A DNA stretch of 64,000 nucleotides from CAZTZL01 sp964537715 (lineage in GTDB: Bacteria > Zhuqueibacterota > QNDG01 > DSAB01): contig CAZIAH010000005.1 in assembly GCA_964537715.1 (NCBI GenBank), forward strand, positions 1 through 64,000. Reading direction: 5' to 3'. The notes under the pieces were generated by a model that did no database searches, was not told where the DNA came from, and saw only the letters and a program-made list of their open reading frames with translations. The translations under genes were made by a program, and so were the position numbers. The stretch's first letter is position 1, and each line of letters opens with the position of its first letter. Shown here one piece after another: positions 1 to 9,256 of this stretch.

Positions 1-16
1 GCAATCTAAATATCTC

Positions 17-31
17 TAACCCTCTGGGTTA
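17..31. terminator. Small hairpin, possible weak terminator
   Basis: A 6-bp stem (TAACCC / GGGTTA) with a 3-base loop lies about 107 bases beyond the rhaM stop. On the plus strand it is followed by a T-rich run; on the minus strand the following bases are less T-rich. It could end rhaM transcription or serve a convergent gene outside the window. The rest of positions 1-137 shows no gene. Confidence 0.25.
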
Positions 32-137
32 CATTTTATTTTGAGGCAACGGGACGGACGTGCGGGGAAATGCCACACCTCTCCGCAGAAAAATCCATAA
101 TGACAGTTGGGATTGTTATCACGTTGAGCAGAAATAA

Positions 138-452
138 CTACTCCATGTAAAAAACCTCTGGTAAAGGGATTGAAACAGGTGAGTTATCAGGATTTGTTTC
201 CATAATATCCGCCATATATGCCCACCATTTCTGCACAATTTCTGTTTGACCCAAATCCTGCGATCCACTTTCTCCGACAATTTTCTGCACAGCAAACAGT
301 ATGTTGGTTTCCTCGTCCAAAAAAATTGAATAATCTCTTACTCCGGTGTCGTGTAACAATTTTTTTAGCTCGGGCCAGATGGCATTATGCCGTTTTTTAT
401 ACTCATCCTTGAAACCTGGTTTCAATTTCATTTTAAACGCGCAACGTTTCAT
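138..452 (-). CDS. rhaM: L-rhamnose mutarotase
   Basis: This 104-residue protein has the full length of the RhaM family. Its start (MKRCAFKMKLKPG), the central block with W-P-E-L and the end (PLPEVFYME) match that family, which interconverts the alpha and beta anomers of L-rhamnose in the cytoplasm and so feeds the isomerase. No signal peptide is seen. The start is fixed by a strong ribosome site, AAAGGAGG, eight bases before ATG. It is the last gene of the cluster in transcription order. The 230-base gap before it could hold its own promoter, but none was recognised. The other rhamnose genes lie far away, at 43707-45868 and at the right edge. The family call is firm. Confidence 0.93.
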   Translation of the reverse strand: MKRCAFKMKLKPGFKDEYKKRHNAIWPELKKLLHDTGVRDYSIFLDEETNILFAVQKIVGESGSQDLGQTEIVQKWWAYMADIMETNPDNSPVSIPLPEVFYME

Positions 453-684
453 TTGATTGTCCTCCTTTATTTATCTGAGCAGCTTAAAGACAAGTCAGCT
501 ACAAATTCATTTCTAAACTTAAAAATATCGTTCTTAACTCATCTACAAAAATAAACGTGGAGAACCTTGAGACAATTCATTCTTTTTAAATAGAGCACCA
601 TTCGTGAAAGAAAAATAAAGAAACTTTCAGAGAAAAAAATTTTGTTTTGTACAAATACTCTGTACTCTCCATGCTAAAAAATAA

Positions 685-1944
685 TCAACATTGTCCGGAG
701 AATTCGTTTACCGCTTCAATCATCGCTACAATATTCTCAACTGGTGTGTTAGCTTGAATATTATGTACTGAACTGAAAACGAAACCGCCATTGGGCACTA
801 GGATTTCACACTGGCGCAGTACGGCGGTTCGCACCTCGTCGGGCGTTCCGAAAGGCAGGGTATGCTGAGTATCAATGCCGCCACCCCAGAATACGATGTG
901 GTCACCGAATTCATTCTTTAGTTCTTGTGTGTCCATATTAGTTGCTGAATATTGCACCGGATTCAAGCAATCAAAACCAGATTCAATTAGCGCCGGAATA
1001 AATGATTTGATCGAACCACAGCAATGTTTAAACGTTTTCCATGTTGTGTTTACATGAATCCAATCGTTGACCTTTTTATAGTAGGGCATCCATAATTCAC
1101 GATAGATGTCGACCGAACAAAATGCGGAAGTCTGAGTGCCGAAATCCGTACCACAGATGAAAACCACGTCCACGACTTCACCGATGATCGGGACTACTTT
1201 CTCCAGATTTTGGATAGCGATTTCACTCTGCTTTTCGAATATCTGATGGATATAATCCCGACGTATTAACGTGGAAATATACCATTCCTGAATATCACGA
1301 ATGCCTTTTGGATGCTTTAAATTGACAGCCGGTACCAGTGCGATATCGCCAAATGCAGTTCCGCCGATATTTCCAATCAAGGCTTTATCACTGTTTTTTA
1401 CCTGCTCAATAACCTTCTGCCAGCGCATAAGATCTTCATCGCTGATAGGACCGAATTCTTCAGTATTATCTTCCGGATTTAATTTATCTTCCTGTATTGG
1501 TTCCTGCCGAATGATGGCATCGAAAAAAAAGCTGGTGTTTGGCATTTTGGCGCTGGGGGGAACTGTTATATCGCCTTGCGGATAGATCAGAATACTTCCC
1601 TCTGCATCAGTAGTTGTATTGAACTGTTCGGCTACAAGCACAACCTGTCCCCAGGGTGTTTGCCATTCTTTCCAGTTTTCGTTGCGAAATCCGAACATCG
1701 TTCCACCAATATCGACTGCCTGTGTATCAATGCCAATGATTTCCTTGAGATCATCATCAATGAAGCCCAACATTTGATATGGCTCCGAAACGATGACTGG
1801 ATTGTTCGGTAGACCGTAGTGCTGGCGTAGCGCTTCTACGCAACTGACGTGGATACCGGTTTGTCCCGTACCACCGAAGTCGATGGGAACGCGTGATGGT
1901 TGTTTGTGAATAAGAGTATCATGAATAAGTTGTTTGGAAGTCAT
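685..1944 (-). CDS. Uroporphyrinogen decarboxylase-family (UroD-like) protein, probable methyltransferase type
   Basis: This 419-residue soluble protein has the UroD/MtaA/CmuA TIM-barrel pattern: an N-terminal helix followed by R-V-P-I-D-F-G-G, a central D-F-G-T-Q segment, and H307-C308-C309-G. In corrinoid methyltransferases of this superfamily an H-x-C plus a distant Cys binds zinc. Here the distant position appears to be His394 in S-V-H-N-I-Q, a variant often seen in UroD-like proteins of sugar clusters. True heme UroD is unlikely because of this motif and the catabolic setting. A methyl-transfer role, for example on O-methylated sugars, is an inference, and no corrinoid protein is encoded nearby. 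It follows the sugar porter by 74 bases and has a modest ribosome site (AAAGG). Confidence 0.75.
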   Translation of the reverse strand: MTSKQLIHDTLIHKQPSRVPIDFGGTGQTGIHVSCVEALRQHYGLPNNPVIVSEPYQMLGFIDDDLKEIIGIDTQAVDIGGTMFGFRNENWKEWQTPWGQVVLVAEQFNTTTDAEGSILIYPQGDITVPPSAKMPNTSFFFDAIIRQEPIQEDKLNPEDNTEEFGPISDEDLMRWQKVIEQVKNSDKALIGNIGGTAFGDIALVPAVNLKHPKGIRDIQEWYISTLIRRDYIHQIFEKQSEIAIQNLEKVVPIIGEVVDVVFICGTDFGTQTSAFCSVDIYRELWMPYYKKVNDWIHVNTTWKTFKHCCGSIKSFIPALIESGFDCLNPVQYSATNMDTQELKNEFGDHIVFWGGGIDTQHTLPFGTPDEVRTAVLRQCEILVPNGGFVFSSVHNIQANTPVENIVAMIEAVNEFSGQC

Positions 1945-2018
1945 ATAGGTACCTTTTGATTTTCGGATGTTTGATGTTGTTGTGTGTGGTCACTGCGCTT
2001 TACAACAAAATCAAATCA

Positions 2019-3386
2019 CTATTCTGTCAATTCTTTCTCTATCTCCTCCAACGTCTTTCCCTTTGTTTCTGGCAATTTCGTTTTAATGAAAATAAATCCA
2101 ATCACACAAATCCCTGCATAAATCCAAAATGTACCTGCCGCACCGAGATTACGATTCAGGAATGGGAAAGAATAGGTGAGAATAAAACACGCTGTCCATA
2201 AGGAGAACACTGCAATCGACATAGCGGCGCCGCGAATCCGGTTGGGAAAAATTTCCGAGATAATCACCCAGGTAACCGGCGCTAAAGACATGGCATAACA
2301 GGCAATGGCAGTTACAACAAGAATGAGCATGTGGATTCCCTGACTGCCAATAAAATAGCCAGAGCCTAACAAAAGATAAATAAAAGCAAGTCCGCCCGCT
2401 CCAGTCAGCATCAGTACACGACGACCCCAACGATCGACAGTATATATCGCAACAAATGTGAATATTAAATTGACGGCGCCAGTAATGACAATATTGAGTA
2501 AAATATCGCTAACTCCGTATCCAGCCTGAGCGAATACTTCCTCAGCATAATTAAAAATGACATTGATTCCACACCATTGCTGGAATACCGCAAGGAAAAT
2601 ACCAATGCTTAAAATTATCAGCGCCTTCGGATTGAGCAACTCTTTGAAATCTGCGCCTTTACTTTTGTTTTCAAGCGTTTCCTGGATGTGAACCATTGTC
2701 GCGCTTGAATAGGTCTCGCCGCCAACTTTTGTCAGGATTGTTGTCGCAATATCATCCTTACCATTTTTAACAAGCCAGCGAGGACTTTCGGGGATGGCAA
2801 ACATCAGCGCGAAAAACAGAAAAGCCGGTATCGTTTCCGCGCCAAACATCCAGCGCCAGCCAAACTGACCATTCCAGGAATTCATAATAAATTCAGCAGT
2901 GGCATTTTCCGGGACTGGCTGCGCTATTTGCCAGTTTATCACCTGTGCAGCCAAAATACCGATGACAATAGTTAATTGATTGATTGAGACGAATCGTCCG
3001 CGAATTTCAGCGGGAGCGATTTCAGCGATGTACATCGGTGAGAGCGCTGAGGAGAGGCCAATGCCGACGCCCCCTATTAATCTGTAAATCACAAATGGAT
3101 CGAAATTATTAGAGAACGCCGTACCAACCGCGGAAAGTGTAAACAGAAATCCCGCCGTAATGAGTAGCCGTTTCCGTCCGAATTTATCGCTGAGCGCGCC
3201 CGACAGCATTGCGCCGATCAGACAGCCGACCAACGCGCTGCTCATGGCCCAGCCGATTTGAAATGATGATGTGAGTTGAAAGAATTTTTCGTAGAATGGC
3301 TTCGCACCGCCGATTACCACCCAATCGTACCCAAACAGCAATCCACCCATTGCGGCTACAAGACTTACGAGCCAGATGTACTTCAT
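2019..3386 (-). CDS. MFS sugar porter (SP family), XylE/glucose-transporter-like
   Basis: This is an inner-membrane proton or facilitated sugar carrier with about 12 membrane segments. Family signatures are visible: G-G-L-L-F-G-Y-D in helix 1, D-K-F-G-R-K-R in the loop between helices 2 and 3, R-G-R-F-V-S after helix 4, P-E-S-P-R-W-L at the end of helix 6, D-R-W-G-R-R in the second half and P-E-T-K-G-K-T at the C-terminus. The frame also opens with a TTG codon at 3404, only 5 bases from the GH35 stop. I place the start at the first ATG (3386), which gives a normal family N-terminus, though neither start has a clear ribosome site. The substrate is unknown; galactose, rhamnose or xylose are plausible because it follows GH35 and GH2 beta-galactosidase-like genes. 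Confidence 0.88.
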   Translation of the reverse strand: MKYIWLVSLVAAMGGLLFGYDWVVIGGAKPFYEKFFQLTSSFQIGWAMSSALVGCLIGAMLSGALSDKFGRKRLLITAGFLFTLSAVGTAFSNNFDPFVIYRLIGGVGIGLSSALSPMYIAEIAPAEIRGRFVSINQLTIVIGILAAQVINWQIAQPVPENATAEFIMNSWNGQFGWRWMFGAETIPAFLFFALMFAIPESPRWLVKNGKDDIATTILTKVGGETYSSATMVHIQETLENKSKGADFKELLNPKALIILSIGIFLAVFQQWCGINVIFNYAEEVFAQAGYGVSDILLNIVITGAVNLIFTFVAIYTVDRWGRRVLMLTGAGGLAFIYLLLGSGYFIGSQGIHMLILVVTAIACYAMSLAPVTWVIISEIFPNRIRGAAMSIAVFSLWTACFILTYSFPFLNRNLGAAGTFWIYAGICVIGFIFIKTKLPETKGKTLEEIEKELTE

Positions 3387-3409
3387 ATGATAGGTTGGTT
3401 TCAATATAA

Positions 3410-6202
3410 TTATTCCAGCATTATATCGATCGCATATTCCGGTACGACATCAATCCCCTTAATTAATGTCCTGCCAATTTCATCCCTGACTGGCTTTTTT
3501 TCAAAATAGATCTGGTAATCAGGCTTAAGTGGAAATAACTCAACTTCCAGTTGTCGACCTTCAACCTGTGAACCGAGTCGACCCAATTCGATCAACCACG
3601 GCGTTCCATTATTGAAATTATCGGAAATCAGCCGATGCCCCAACCGGCAGCGTCCTTTATCCCCAACATAGTTTATGTGCAGATATAGATTCTTAAGTCC
3701 TTTCAGCGGATTATCCGGAATTGTTACAAGCCATTCAGTCTTTGGAGATGAAATATCCGCCGTACTATTTCGCTCTAAAATAACCGGCCCATCCAAACGG
3801 CGAATGTCAGACCAGGGAGCTGGAATGATATATTGTTCGGTTGTTAGCCACGATTGGTCTGTGTAAATTTCGATTTGATCGGAATTGAAATAATCGATTT
3901 CCAGTTTTGCGGCGAATCCGGCGTCTTTTTGATCAAACGGGAAATTGACCAACATCACATTCTCACCCTGCGAAACGTACCCGGTCACATCAAGCTGATT
4001 GATTTTTCCGGCGATAACCGTCTGGTTCAGCCAGCGCGAGTTAATTCGTAGTTTAGACGATTGGTCGGTCATCAGAAATAACATGGCAGATTTAATGGGA
4101 GAAGGATTGCCCAGTCCGAATTCCTTGATGAAAAATTTGTGGAATAGTCTGTTTTGGTCTGTAATTTTATCCACGGATGTTTTTAGAACTTTCGCCTCTG
4201 CGAATAACGGACGTTTTTCAAATTTTAGACTCACTTCCTTTTTAGGAAGCCCGAATTCATATATGCGGTATGGACCAATCTTAGCAGCAGCGGATGCGGA
4301 TAATGATGTTTTTTCACTGAGAATCGTCAACGAGATTGAAGACAATAGCCCATAAACATGCAGTCGTCCTTGATCCAAATACAAATTCGAATTCGACAAT
4401 AAAAGTACTTTTTCCAAATCATGTTTCAGCAGCCAAACCTGATTTGATTCTTCATACGAAAGTATCACGATCCGTTGAACAATACCGCTGCTATTTGTAA
4501 CTGAGATCGCATTTTTACAGCCGGGAATCACATTGGAAACAATATAACGATCCCCTTTATGCTCCACTGTCCCGCTCGTTGATTGGATTTCAGAAATTGT
4601 AGAGGCATCGAAACAGAATTCAGGCGTAATTCCAGGATTCTGGATGAAGAACCAATCCGTACGATCCCCCTGATCGATGCGGCATAAAGGTTGGGCTGTC
4701 GCATATTTTAGCAGCGTGCCATCCATATTTTTGTTGATTGGCCAGATAAAAATACAACTATCCGGAATATCAACCGGTTTTGATGGAAACGCCAAATTTT
4801 CACCTGGCAACTGGATTTCAAACTGTACATTTTTCTGAACCGGTTTCTGCGCGCCGCGGTAATAATTCAATCCGAACAGGTAAGCCGAATTCCCAAGCGC
4901 GCGCACTGCGTATTGCAGCTCTTTTCGGGCGTCCCCATTCGTCGGAATCACCGGAAGCATCGGCGCCAGTTCGTCCCCGAATTCATTGAGAAAATAGTGC
5001 AGTTTTTTGACTTCATGATATGATGGCGCCAGTTCACCTGTCTCGCGAATGGCGGCCTGAAAATCATAAGAGATGTCCGGATAGTCATTACTGTAACCGG
5101 TTTCATCCCGATTCTCCTCCAGAGTGGTGTAAATTCCCACGGGATTGATTCCGCCGGTAAATACATAATAGCCCGGTAAGTTGCTGCCGGAACCAACGTT
5201 AACCGTGGCAATCGCCAGGCCATCGAATCGGCTGAGTACCGGTCTCCTGTGCCCGGACAGTTGATTGCCCACGCCCAGTTCGCACGTCAAATAGGGGTAG
5301 CGTGTGTAGTCGACCTGGTAACCTCCGAAACGCTCTGCTTCTCTGTTACCGATGGTCTCATCATTCATCGGCAATGAAAATGTAAAGCTCGAATTTTCTT
5401 CGATCTTGTCCGTATGCGCCGCCCATGGTTCAGCCGGATAGCTGCCCCATAGCGGAATCACCTCATCTTTCGGCACAGATGCGGCACGCCAGCCTGTGAC
5501 CGTGTATATCGGGACATCGAGTCCATATTTTAAAGCAGTTTGTTTTAACCAGCGGATATACTCCTCCCCCTGCTCGCCGCGCCAGTATTCATTCTCCAAT
5601 TGGATGCCAATAACCGGACCGTCGTCTTTGTGCAAATACCCATGCAGCTGCTGAGCAATTTGACTATACCATCGATCTGCATAAAACTGGTATACCGGAT
5701 GATTCGTCCGGTTTTGCAGATTCTTTTTCTTAAAAATCCAATCGGGAATGCCGCCGTTGCGCACTTCACCATGACACCAGGGACCAATCCGGGGCCAGGC
5801 ATACAAATCATGTTTTTTGCACAATTTGATAAAGTCGCGCAGATCCTTGTTTCCCGACCAATCGAACTGTCCTTCAATTTCCTCATGGTGAATCCAGAAT
5901 ACGTAGCAGGCGATAATGTTAATGCCGTTGGCCTTCATCTTTAAGATTAAATCTTCCCAATGCTCTCTTGGACAACGAGAATAGTGAATTTCTCCCATCA
6001 CCGGGATCACTGGTTTCCCGCTGAGCGTCAGGTATTGATTGTTTACAAGAATTTCCTGACCTTCAGGACCTGGGTGTCCCATTTTTAAATGCCCGGCCAT
6101 AATTTGTTTGGGAGGTACCCGGGCGTCGATAGTGAAGGTTTTCGCGGAGATAGCACTAACAGCAATTATTAGCATGCCTATTGTGAAGAGCATATTTTTC
6201 AT
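3410..6202 (-). CDS. GH35 beta-galactosidase-like glycoside hydrolase, exported
   Basis: This 930-residue protein has a signal peptide (about residues 1-20). The GH35 barrel covers roughly residues 45-400 and starts with the family hallmark G-E-I-H-Y-S-R (70-76). The acid/base is Glu205 in E-N-E-Y-W, and the likely nucleophile is Glu308 in T-C-E-L-G. The C-terminal half holds beta-sandwich domains, as in large bacterial GH35 enzymes. Family members release beta-linked galactose, so removal of galactose from RG-I side chains is the natural inference. It has no type IX tail and is probably periplasmic. It lies 26 bases after the GH2 gene and almost touches the sugar porter, suggesting one operon. 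Confidence 0.9.
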   Translation of the reverse strand: MKNMLFTIGMLIIAVSAISAKTFTIDARVPPKQIMAGHLKMGHPGPEGQEILVNNQYLTLSGKPVIPVMGEIHYSRCPREHWEDLILKMKANGINIIACYVFWIHHEEIEGQFDWSGNKDLRDFIKLCKKHDLYAWPRIGPWCHGEVRNGGIPDWIFKKKNLQNRTNHPVYQFYADRWYSQIAQQLHGYLHKDDGPVIGIQLENEYWRGEQGEEYIRWLKQTALKYGLDVPIYTVTGWRAASVPKDEVIPLWGSYPAEPWAAHTDKIEENSSFTFSLPMNDETIGNREAERFGGYQVDYTRYPYLTCELGVGNQLSGHRRPVLSRFDGLAIATVNVGSGSNLPGYYVFTGGINPVGIYTTLEENRDETGYSNDYPDISYDFQAAIRETGELAPSYHEVKKLHYFLNEFGDELAPMLPVIPTNGDARKELQYAVRALGNSAYLFGLNYYRGAQKPVQKNVQFEIQLPGENLAFPSKPVDIPDSCIFIWPINKNMDGTLLKYATAQPLCRIDQGDRTDWFFIQNPGITPEFCFDASTISEIQSTSGTVEHKGDRYIVSNVIPGCKNAISVTNSSGIVQRIVILSYEESNQVWLLKHDLEKVLLLSNSNLYLDQGRLHVYGLLSSISLTILSEKTSLSASAAAKIGPYRIYEFGLPKKEVSLKFEKRPLFAEAKVLKTSVDKITDQNRLFHKFFIKEFGLGNPSPIKSAMLFLMTDQSSKLRINSRWLNQTVIAGKINQLDVTGYVSQGENVMLVNFPFDQKDAGFAAKLEIDYFNSDQIEIYTDQSWLTTEQYIIPAPWSDIRRLDGPVILERNSTADISSPKTEWLVTIPDNPLKGLKNLYLHINYVGDKGRCRLGHRLISDNFNNGTPWLIELGRLGSQVEGRQLEVELFPLKPDYQIYFEKKPVRDEIGRTLIKGIDVVPEYAIDIMLE

Positions 6203-6228
6203 GATATTTTCTCTAAAATATTTTCATT

Positions 6229-9117
6229 CTATTTCGGTCTTAAATCATTCGGACTATCGGATGTATGAAAATTTAATTTATTCCTTTCTTTATTTGTAAA
6301 GATATCCTCAATAGTTTCAATATCAACATCAAATTTGGGTTGGAATTTTTGCGACGCTATATATTTTTTCAAACTGTAGAACAATTGTCTTGCAACAATC
6401 CTTTCATCAGGATTTGTTTCCAAATCAGCGCTGCAAACCAGCAATTTCCCATTTAAAACATTGGCTTCGAATATCAATCCTAATCTGCGATTTAAAAACC
6501 AGGTGTCTATGGGTTGCACAATCGGACGAAATTCTGCCGGAAAATCATCGAGTATCATTACCTGTTGCTTGTGCAAAATTTCCCACCACTGCAAATTGCT
6601 GTGAAAATCAGTTGGGAAATCTGCGAACGCCGGATGTTCCGGGTTGCATAAAATGCCCAGCGTATGCGGCGGCCGCATCTGGAACCATGATGTATTCCAG
6701 AATACCGGCCGGAAATATTGAACAACATCCTTGCCATTTTGGACTTTTCCTGCGCAAAGTAAAAGTACTTTTCCTCCCTTTTGCAGAACAGCTTTCGTTT
6801 CTTCATCAAATTCGTTGCTAATGGTTATATCTGTATTTATATCCGGCAGCTTTGCCGGATAGACCCAGAAATCCCAGTCATTTTTATATTTCATTACTTT
6901 GACTTGCAGATTCAGCTTTGAAGCCTTTTTCACATTTAAAAGCGGCGCTTCCACAGTTCCCAATTCAATGCCGTTTCCGATTGGAATGTCTTTGGCGCCC
7001 AGCTCGCCATTAAAGAGCAGATTGCCATGTTCATCAGTAATTTTCCATTGTGGTACAACGTGATTAAGCGCTTCTTCACCAAAATGAGCAATTTCGATAT
7101 CTGCTTTAAAGATTTCATTATTTGTATAAACAAATTTGGGTAAGCGTGCCAATGGCACGGTATAATTGCAGAAACGTTTAAATCCTTCAGCCGTTATGTA
7201 TCCTTTGTTGTCCCAGAAAACATCCAGCACGCCGACAAGCGCTGTGCCCTGCCCGGGGAAATCATTCAGCGAAAGTAATTGTATTCCTGCTAATCCGCGC
7301 GTCCTCAAGGCTGCCTCAATCTCTGATTTATAACACAACGCCTGCAGTTTTCCGGACGCCATTAAAAAATCATTTGCTAAATCACTCATGTGATGATCGG
7401 CCAAATCTTCCTTAAAAAGCTCGAAATTGCGCGGTTCATAAACGCCCGTATATCTGTCCATTTCATTGAAGTTTGGAAAGACACAATACTGCCCCATCTC
7501 ATGAGCGACATAAGGGACGTTATATTTTGCGATTCTATCTTCATAATCGAAAAGGCTCTGTGGCCGTTCATCCCAGGGCAGTCCACGCGGCTCTGAACGC
7601 ACAATATATTCGCTCTCAGGAACCAATGGCCAACTGCGCGCGATGGAGGCGCCTGTATATACTCGACGTTGATCTTTTTCTTTCCAGTGGTTGACAAAGT
7701 CGCCCAGATATTTCACTTGGTTATGACCTGCGGGTTCGTTGCCGTAAGCCATCATCACGAAAGAAGGATGATTCCCATAAGCGTCAACAATGCGTTCTGT
7801 TTCATCGTAAATATACTGATCGATGGGCTTACCGTCTCCGAGGGATGCGCCATGATTCGCCCAACTTGCACCTTCGGGCTGCAAGTAAAATCCGGTTTTG
7901 TCCGCTGCATTGAAGGCAGCCTCCGGTGGACACCAGGAATGAAAGCGTATATGATTGAATCCATATTCGCGGCAGGTTTTAAAAATGCGCTCCCATGATC
8001 GGACATCTGTCGGCGGGCAGCCTGTTATTGGAAAAGCTGCGCAATCCACTGTTCCTCTTAGGAAGGTCTGTCTTCCATTTACTTCAAACCTGACGCCATT
8101 AACCTTAAACTCGCGCATGCCAAATTGAATCTCTTTTAAGGCTTTATTATTCAATTGATCAGCCAATTCTAAAGTAAGTTTGTAAAGCGCAGGATTAAAT
8201 TCATCCCAGAGTTGAACTTCTTCCCCCATCGCATAATTGATTTTTATTATCGTGTCTGGCGTGTTGATGCTAATTTTCGTTGTAACAGATTTTATCTGAT
8301 GTCTGGTATTCGAATTAAAAGATTTTGCAGATAATCGAACCGTACAAAGCGAGGATCGTTCATCCGGTTTGCTTATGTTCATAACCACTTTAACAGATTT
8401 TGTGTGTATATCGGGAAAAAGTTTAACATCCGCAAAATGGATCGGAGGCAAGGCTTCCAATTTTATGCTGCCGACAATACCGTTCCAGTTTCCCTGTGTA
8501 TGGTCGGTGAGGCTGTGCGAATCAGGACCGACGTTAATATCTTTGATGCGATTATCAACCCGAATGACAATCGAATGCTTTCCCGGTGTTAAGCTTTTGC
8601 TTAGATCAAAGACGTGAGGTGTTGAGAGACTGTTTTGCAGTCCTTGTCTGATCGTATCTACCCAAACGATGGTTTCCCAGTGCGGACGTTCGAGGAACAA
8701 TTTGATGGTCTTGTTTTCCCACGATTGTGGGATTGTTACCTCTTTACGATACCATGCAGATCCTACATAATGTTTACGCGGCGTAAGCCAAAACGGAAAT
8801 TTGATATTCCCGGGTTGTCGGTATTTTTTTAACCGTGGATCGAAAAACCAGGAGCTGTCGTAAATAGTGCCTGTCCACCGGGTTGTCAATGACGGTTCAT
8901 CACCTTTGTTGTTTTCCGCCATGGAACCGGGTAGTGTCATCTCATCGACTAAATCAAGACGATACCATTCCTGCTTAATTCCAACATCTAAAGAATCAAT
9001 CGCAAAATGCCATTTACCGGCAAGTGAAATGATATTTTTATGGTCCACATCACAACTCGCGAACAAAATGATGATTGCAAAAAAGCTGACTGTTTTTAAA
9101 ATGGATTTTTTAATCAT
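6229..9117 (-). CDS. GH2-family glycoside hydrolase, lipoprotein
   Basis: This protein of about 962 residues begins with a lipoprotein signal (hydrophobic stretch ending L-F-A-S-C), so it is membrane-anchored. Order: GH2 sugar-binding jelly roll, Ig-like domain, then a TIM barrel with the acid/base motif M-A-Y-G-N-E-P and a probable nucleophile in A-H-E-M-G-Q. A long C-terminal region follows with a G-G-K-V-L-L-L motif and an Ig-like part. Both catalytic Glu positions appear intact. Within GH2 it could be a beta-galactosidase, beta-glucuronidase or a RG-specific activity; the sequence alone does not decide. I chose the ATG at 9117, which starts the lipoprotein signal; an upstream TTG at 9150 would add 11 residues and spoil it. 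Confidence 0.85.
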   Translation of the reverse strand: MIKKSILKTVSFFAIIILFASCDVDHKNIISLAGKWHFAIDSLDVGIKQEWYRLDLVDEMTLPGSMAENNKGDEPSLTTRWTGTIYDSSWFFDPRLKKYRQPGNIKFPFWLTPRKHYVGSAWYRKEVTIPQSWENKTIKLFLERPHWETIVWVDTIRQGLQNSLSTPHVFDLSKSLTPGKHSIVIRVDNRIKDINVGPDSHSLTDHTQGNWNGIVGSIKLEALPPIHFADVKLFPDIHTKSVKVVMNISKPDERSSLCTVRLSAKSFNSNTRHQIKSVTTKISINTPDTIIKINYAMGEEVQLWDEFNPALYKLTLELADQLNNKALKEIQFGMREFKVNGVRFEVNGRQTFLRGTVDCAAFPITGCPPTDVRSWERIFKTCREYGFNHIRFHSWCPPEAAFNAADKTGFYLQPEGASWANHGASLGDGKPIDQYIYDETERIVDAYGNHPSFVMMAYGNEPAGHNQVKYLGDFVNHWKEKDQRRVYTGASIARSWPLVPESEYIVRSEPRGLPWDERPQSLFDYEDRIAKYNVPYVAHEMGQYCVFPNFNEMDRYTGVYEPRNFELFKEDLADHHMSDLANDFLMASGKLQALCYKSEIEAALRTRGLAGIQLLSLNDFPGQGTALVGVLDVFWDNKGYITAEGFKRFCNYTVPLARLPKFVYTNNEIFKADIEIAHFGEEALNHVVPQWKITDEHGNLLFNGELGAKDIPIGNGIELGTVEAPLLNVKKASKLNLQVKVMKYKNDWDFWVYPAKLPDINTDITISNEFDEETKAVLQKGGKVLLLCAGKVQNGKDVVQYFRPVFWNTSWFQMRPPHTLGILCNPEHPAFADFPTDFHSNLQWWEILHKQQVMILDDFPAEFRPIVQPIDTWFLNRRLGLIFEANVLNGKLLVCSADLETNPDERIVARQLFYSLKKYIASQKFQPKFDVDIETIEDIFTNKERNKLNFHTSDSPNDLRPK

Positions 9118-9159
9118 AGTTTTTGTATAGAATCTAATTCGGCCACACAACCACGATTC

Positions 9160-9243
9160 TTATCTCCATCCTTCTGCTTTTTCCAATGCCGCTAATACGG
9201 ATACCAATAAAATTACTGCCATAGGCCATTTTATCGATTTCAT
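9160..9243 (-). CDS. Possible 27-residue membrane peptide between GH105 and GH2
   Basis: An ATG at 9243, preceded by a GAGAG purine run, opens a 27-codon frame ending TAA. The product has a basic start, one hydrophobic stretch (about residues 7-19) and a charged end, like a single-pass peptide or the remains of a signal peptide. It fills most of the 139-base gap, and its end (GGAGATAA) lies just upstream of the GH2 gene. It may be a leader peptide, a gene remnant or chance. No family is recognised. Confidence 0.2.
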   Translation of the reverse strand: MKSIKWPMAVILLVSVLAALEKAEGWR

Positions 9244-9256
9244 TCGTTTAAACTCT

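Noticed and set aside
685..1944. Heme-biosynthesis uroporphyrinogen decarboxylase (hemE)
   Set aside because: The H-C-C and H-N-I-Q motifs and the catabolic context fit the methyltransferase-like branch; no other heme gene is present.
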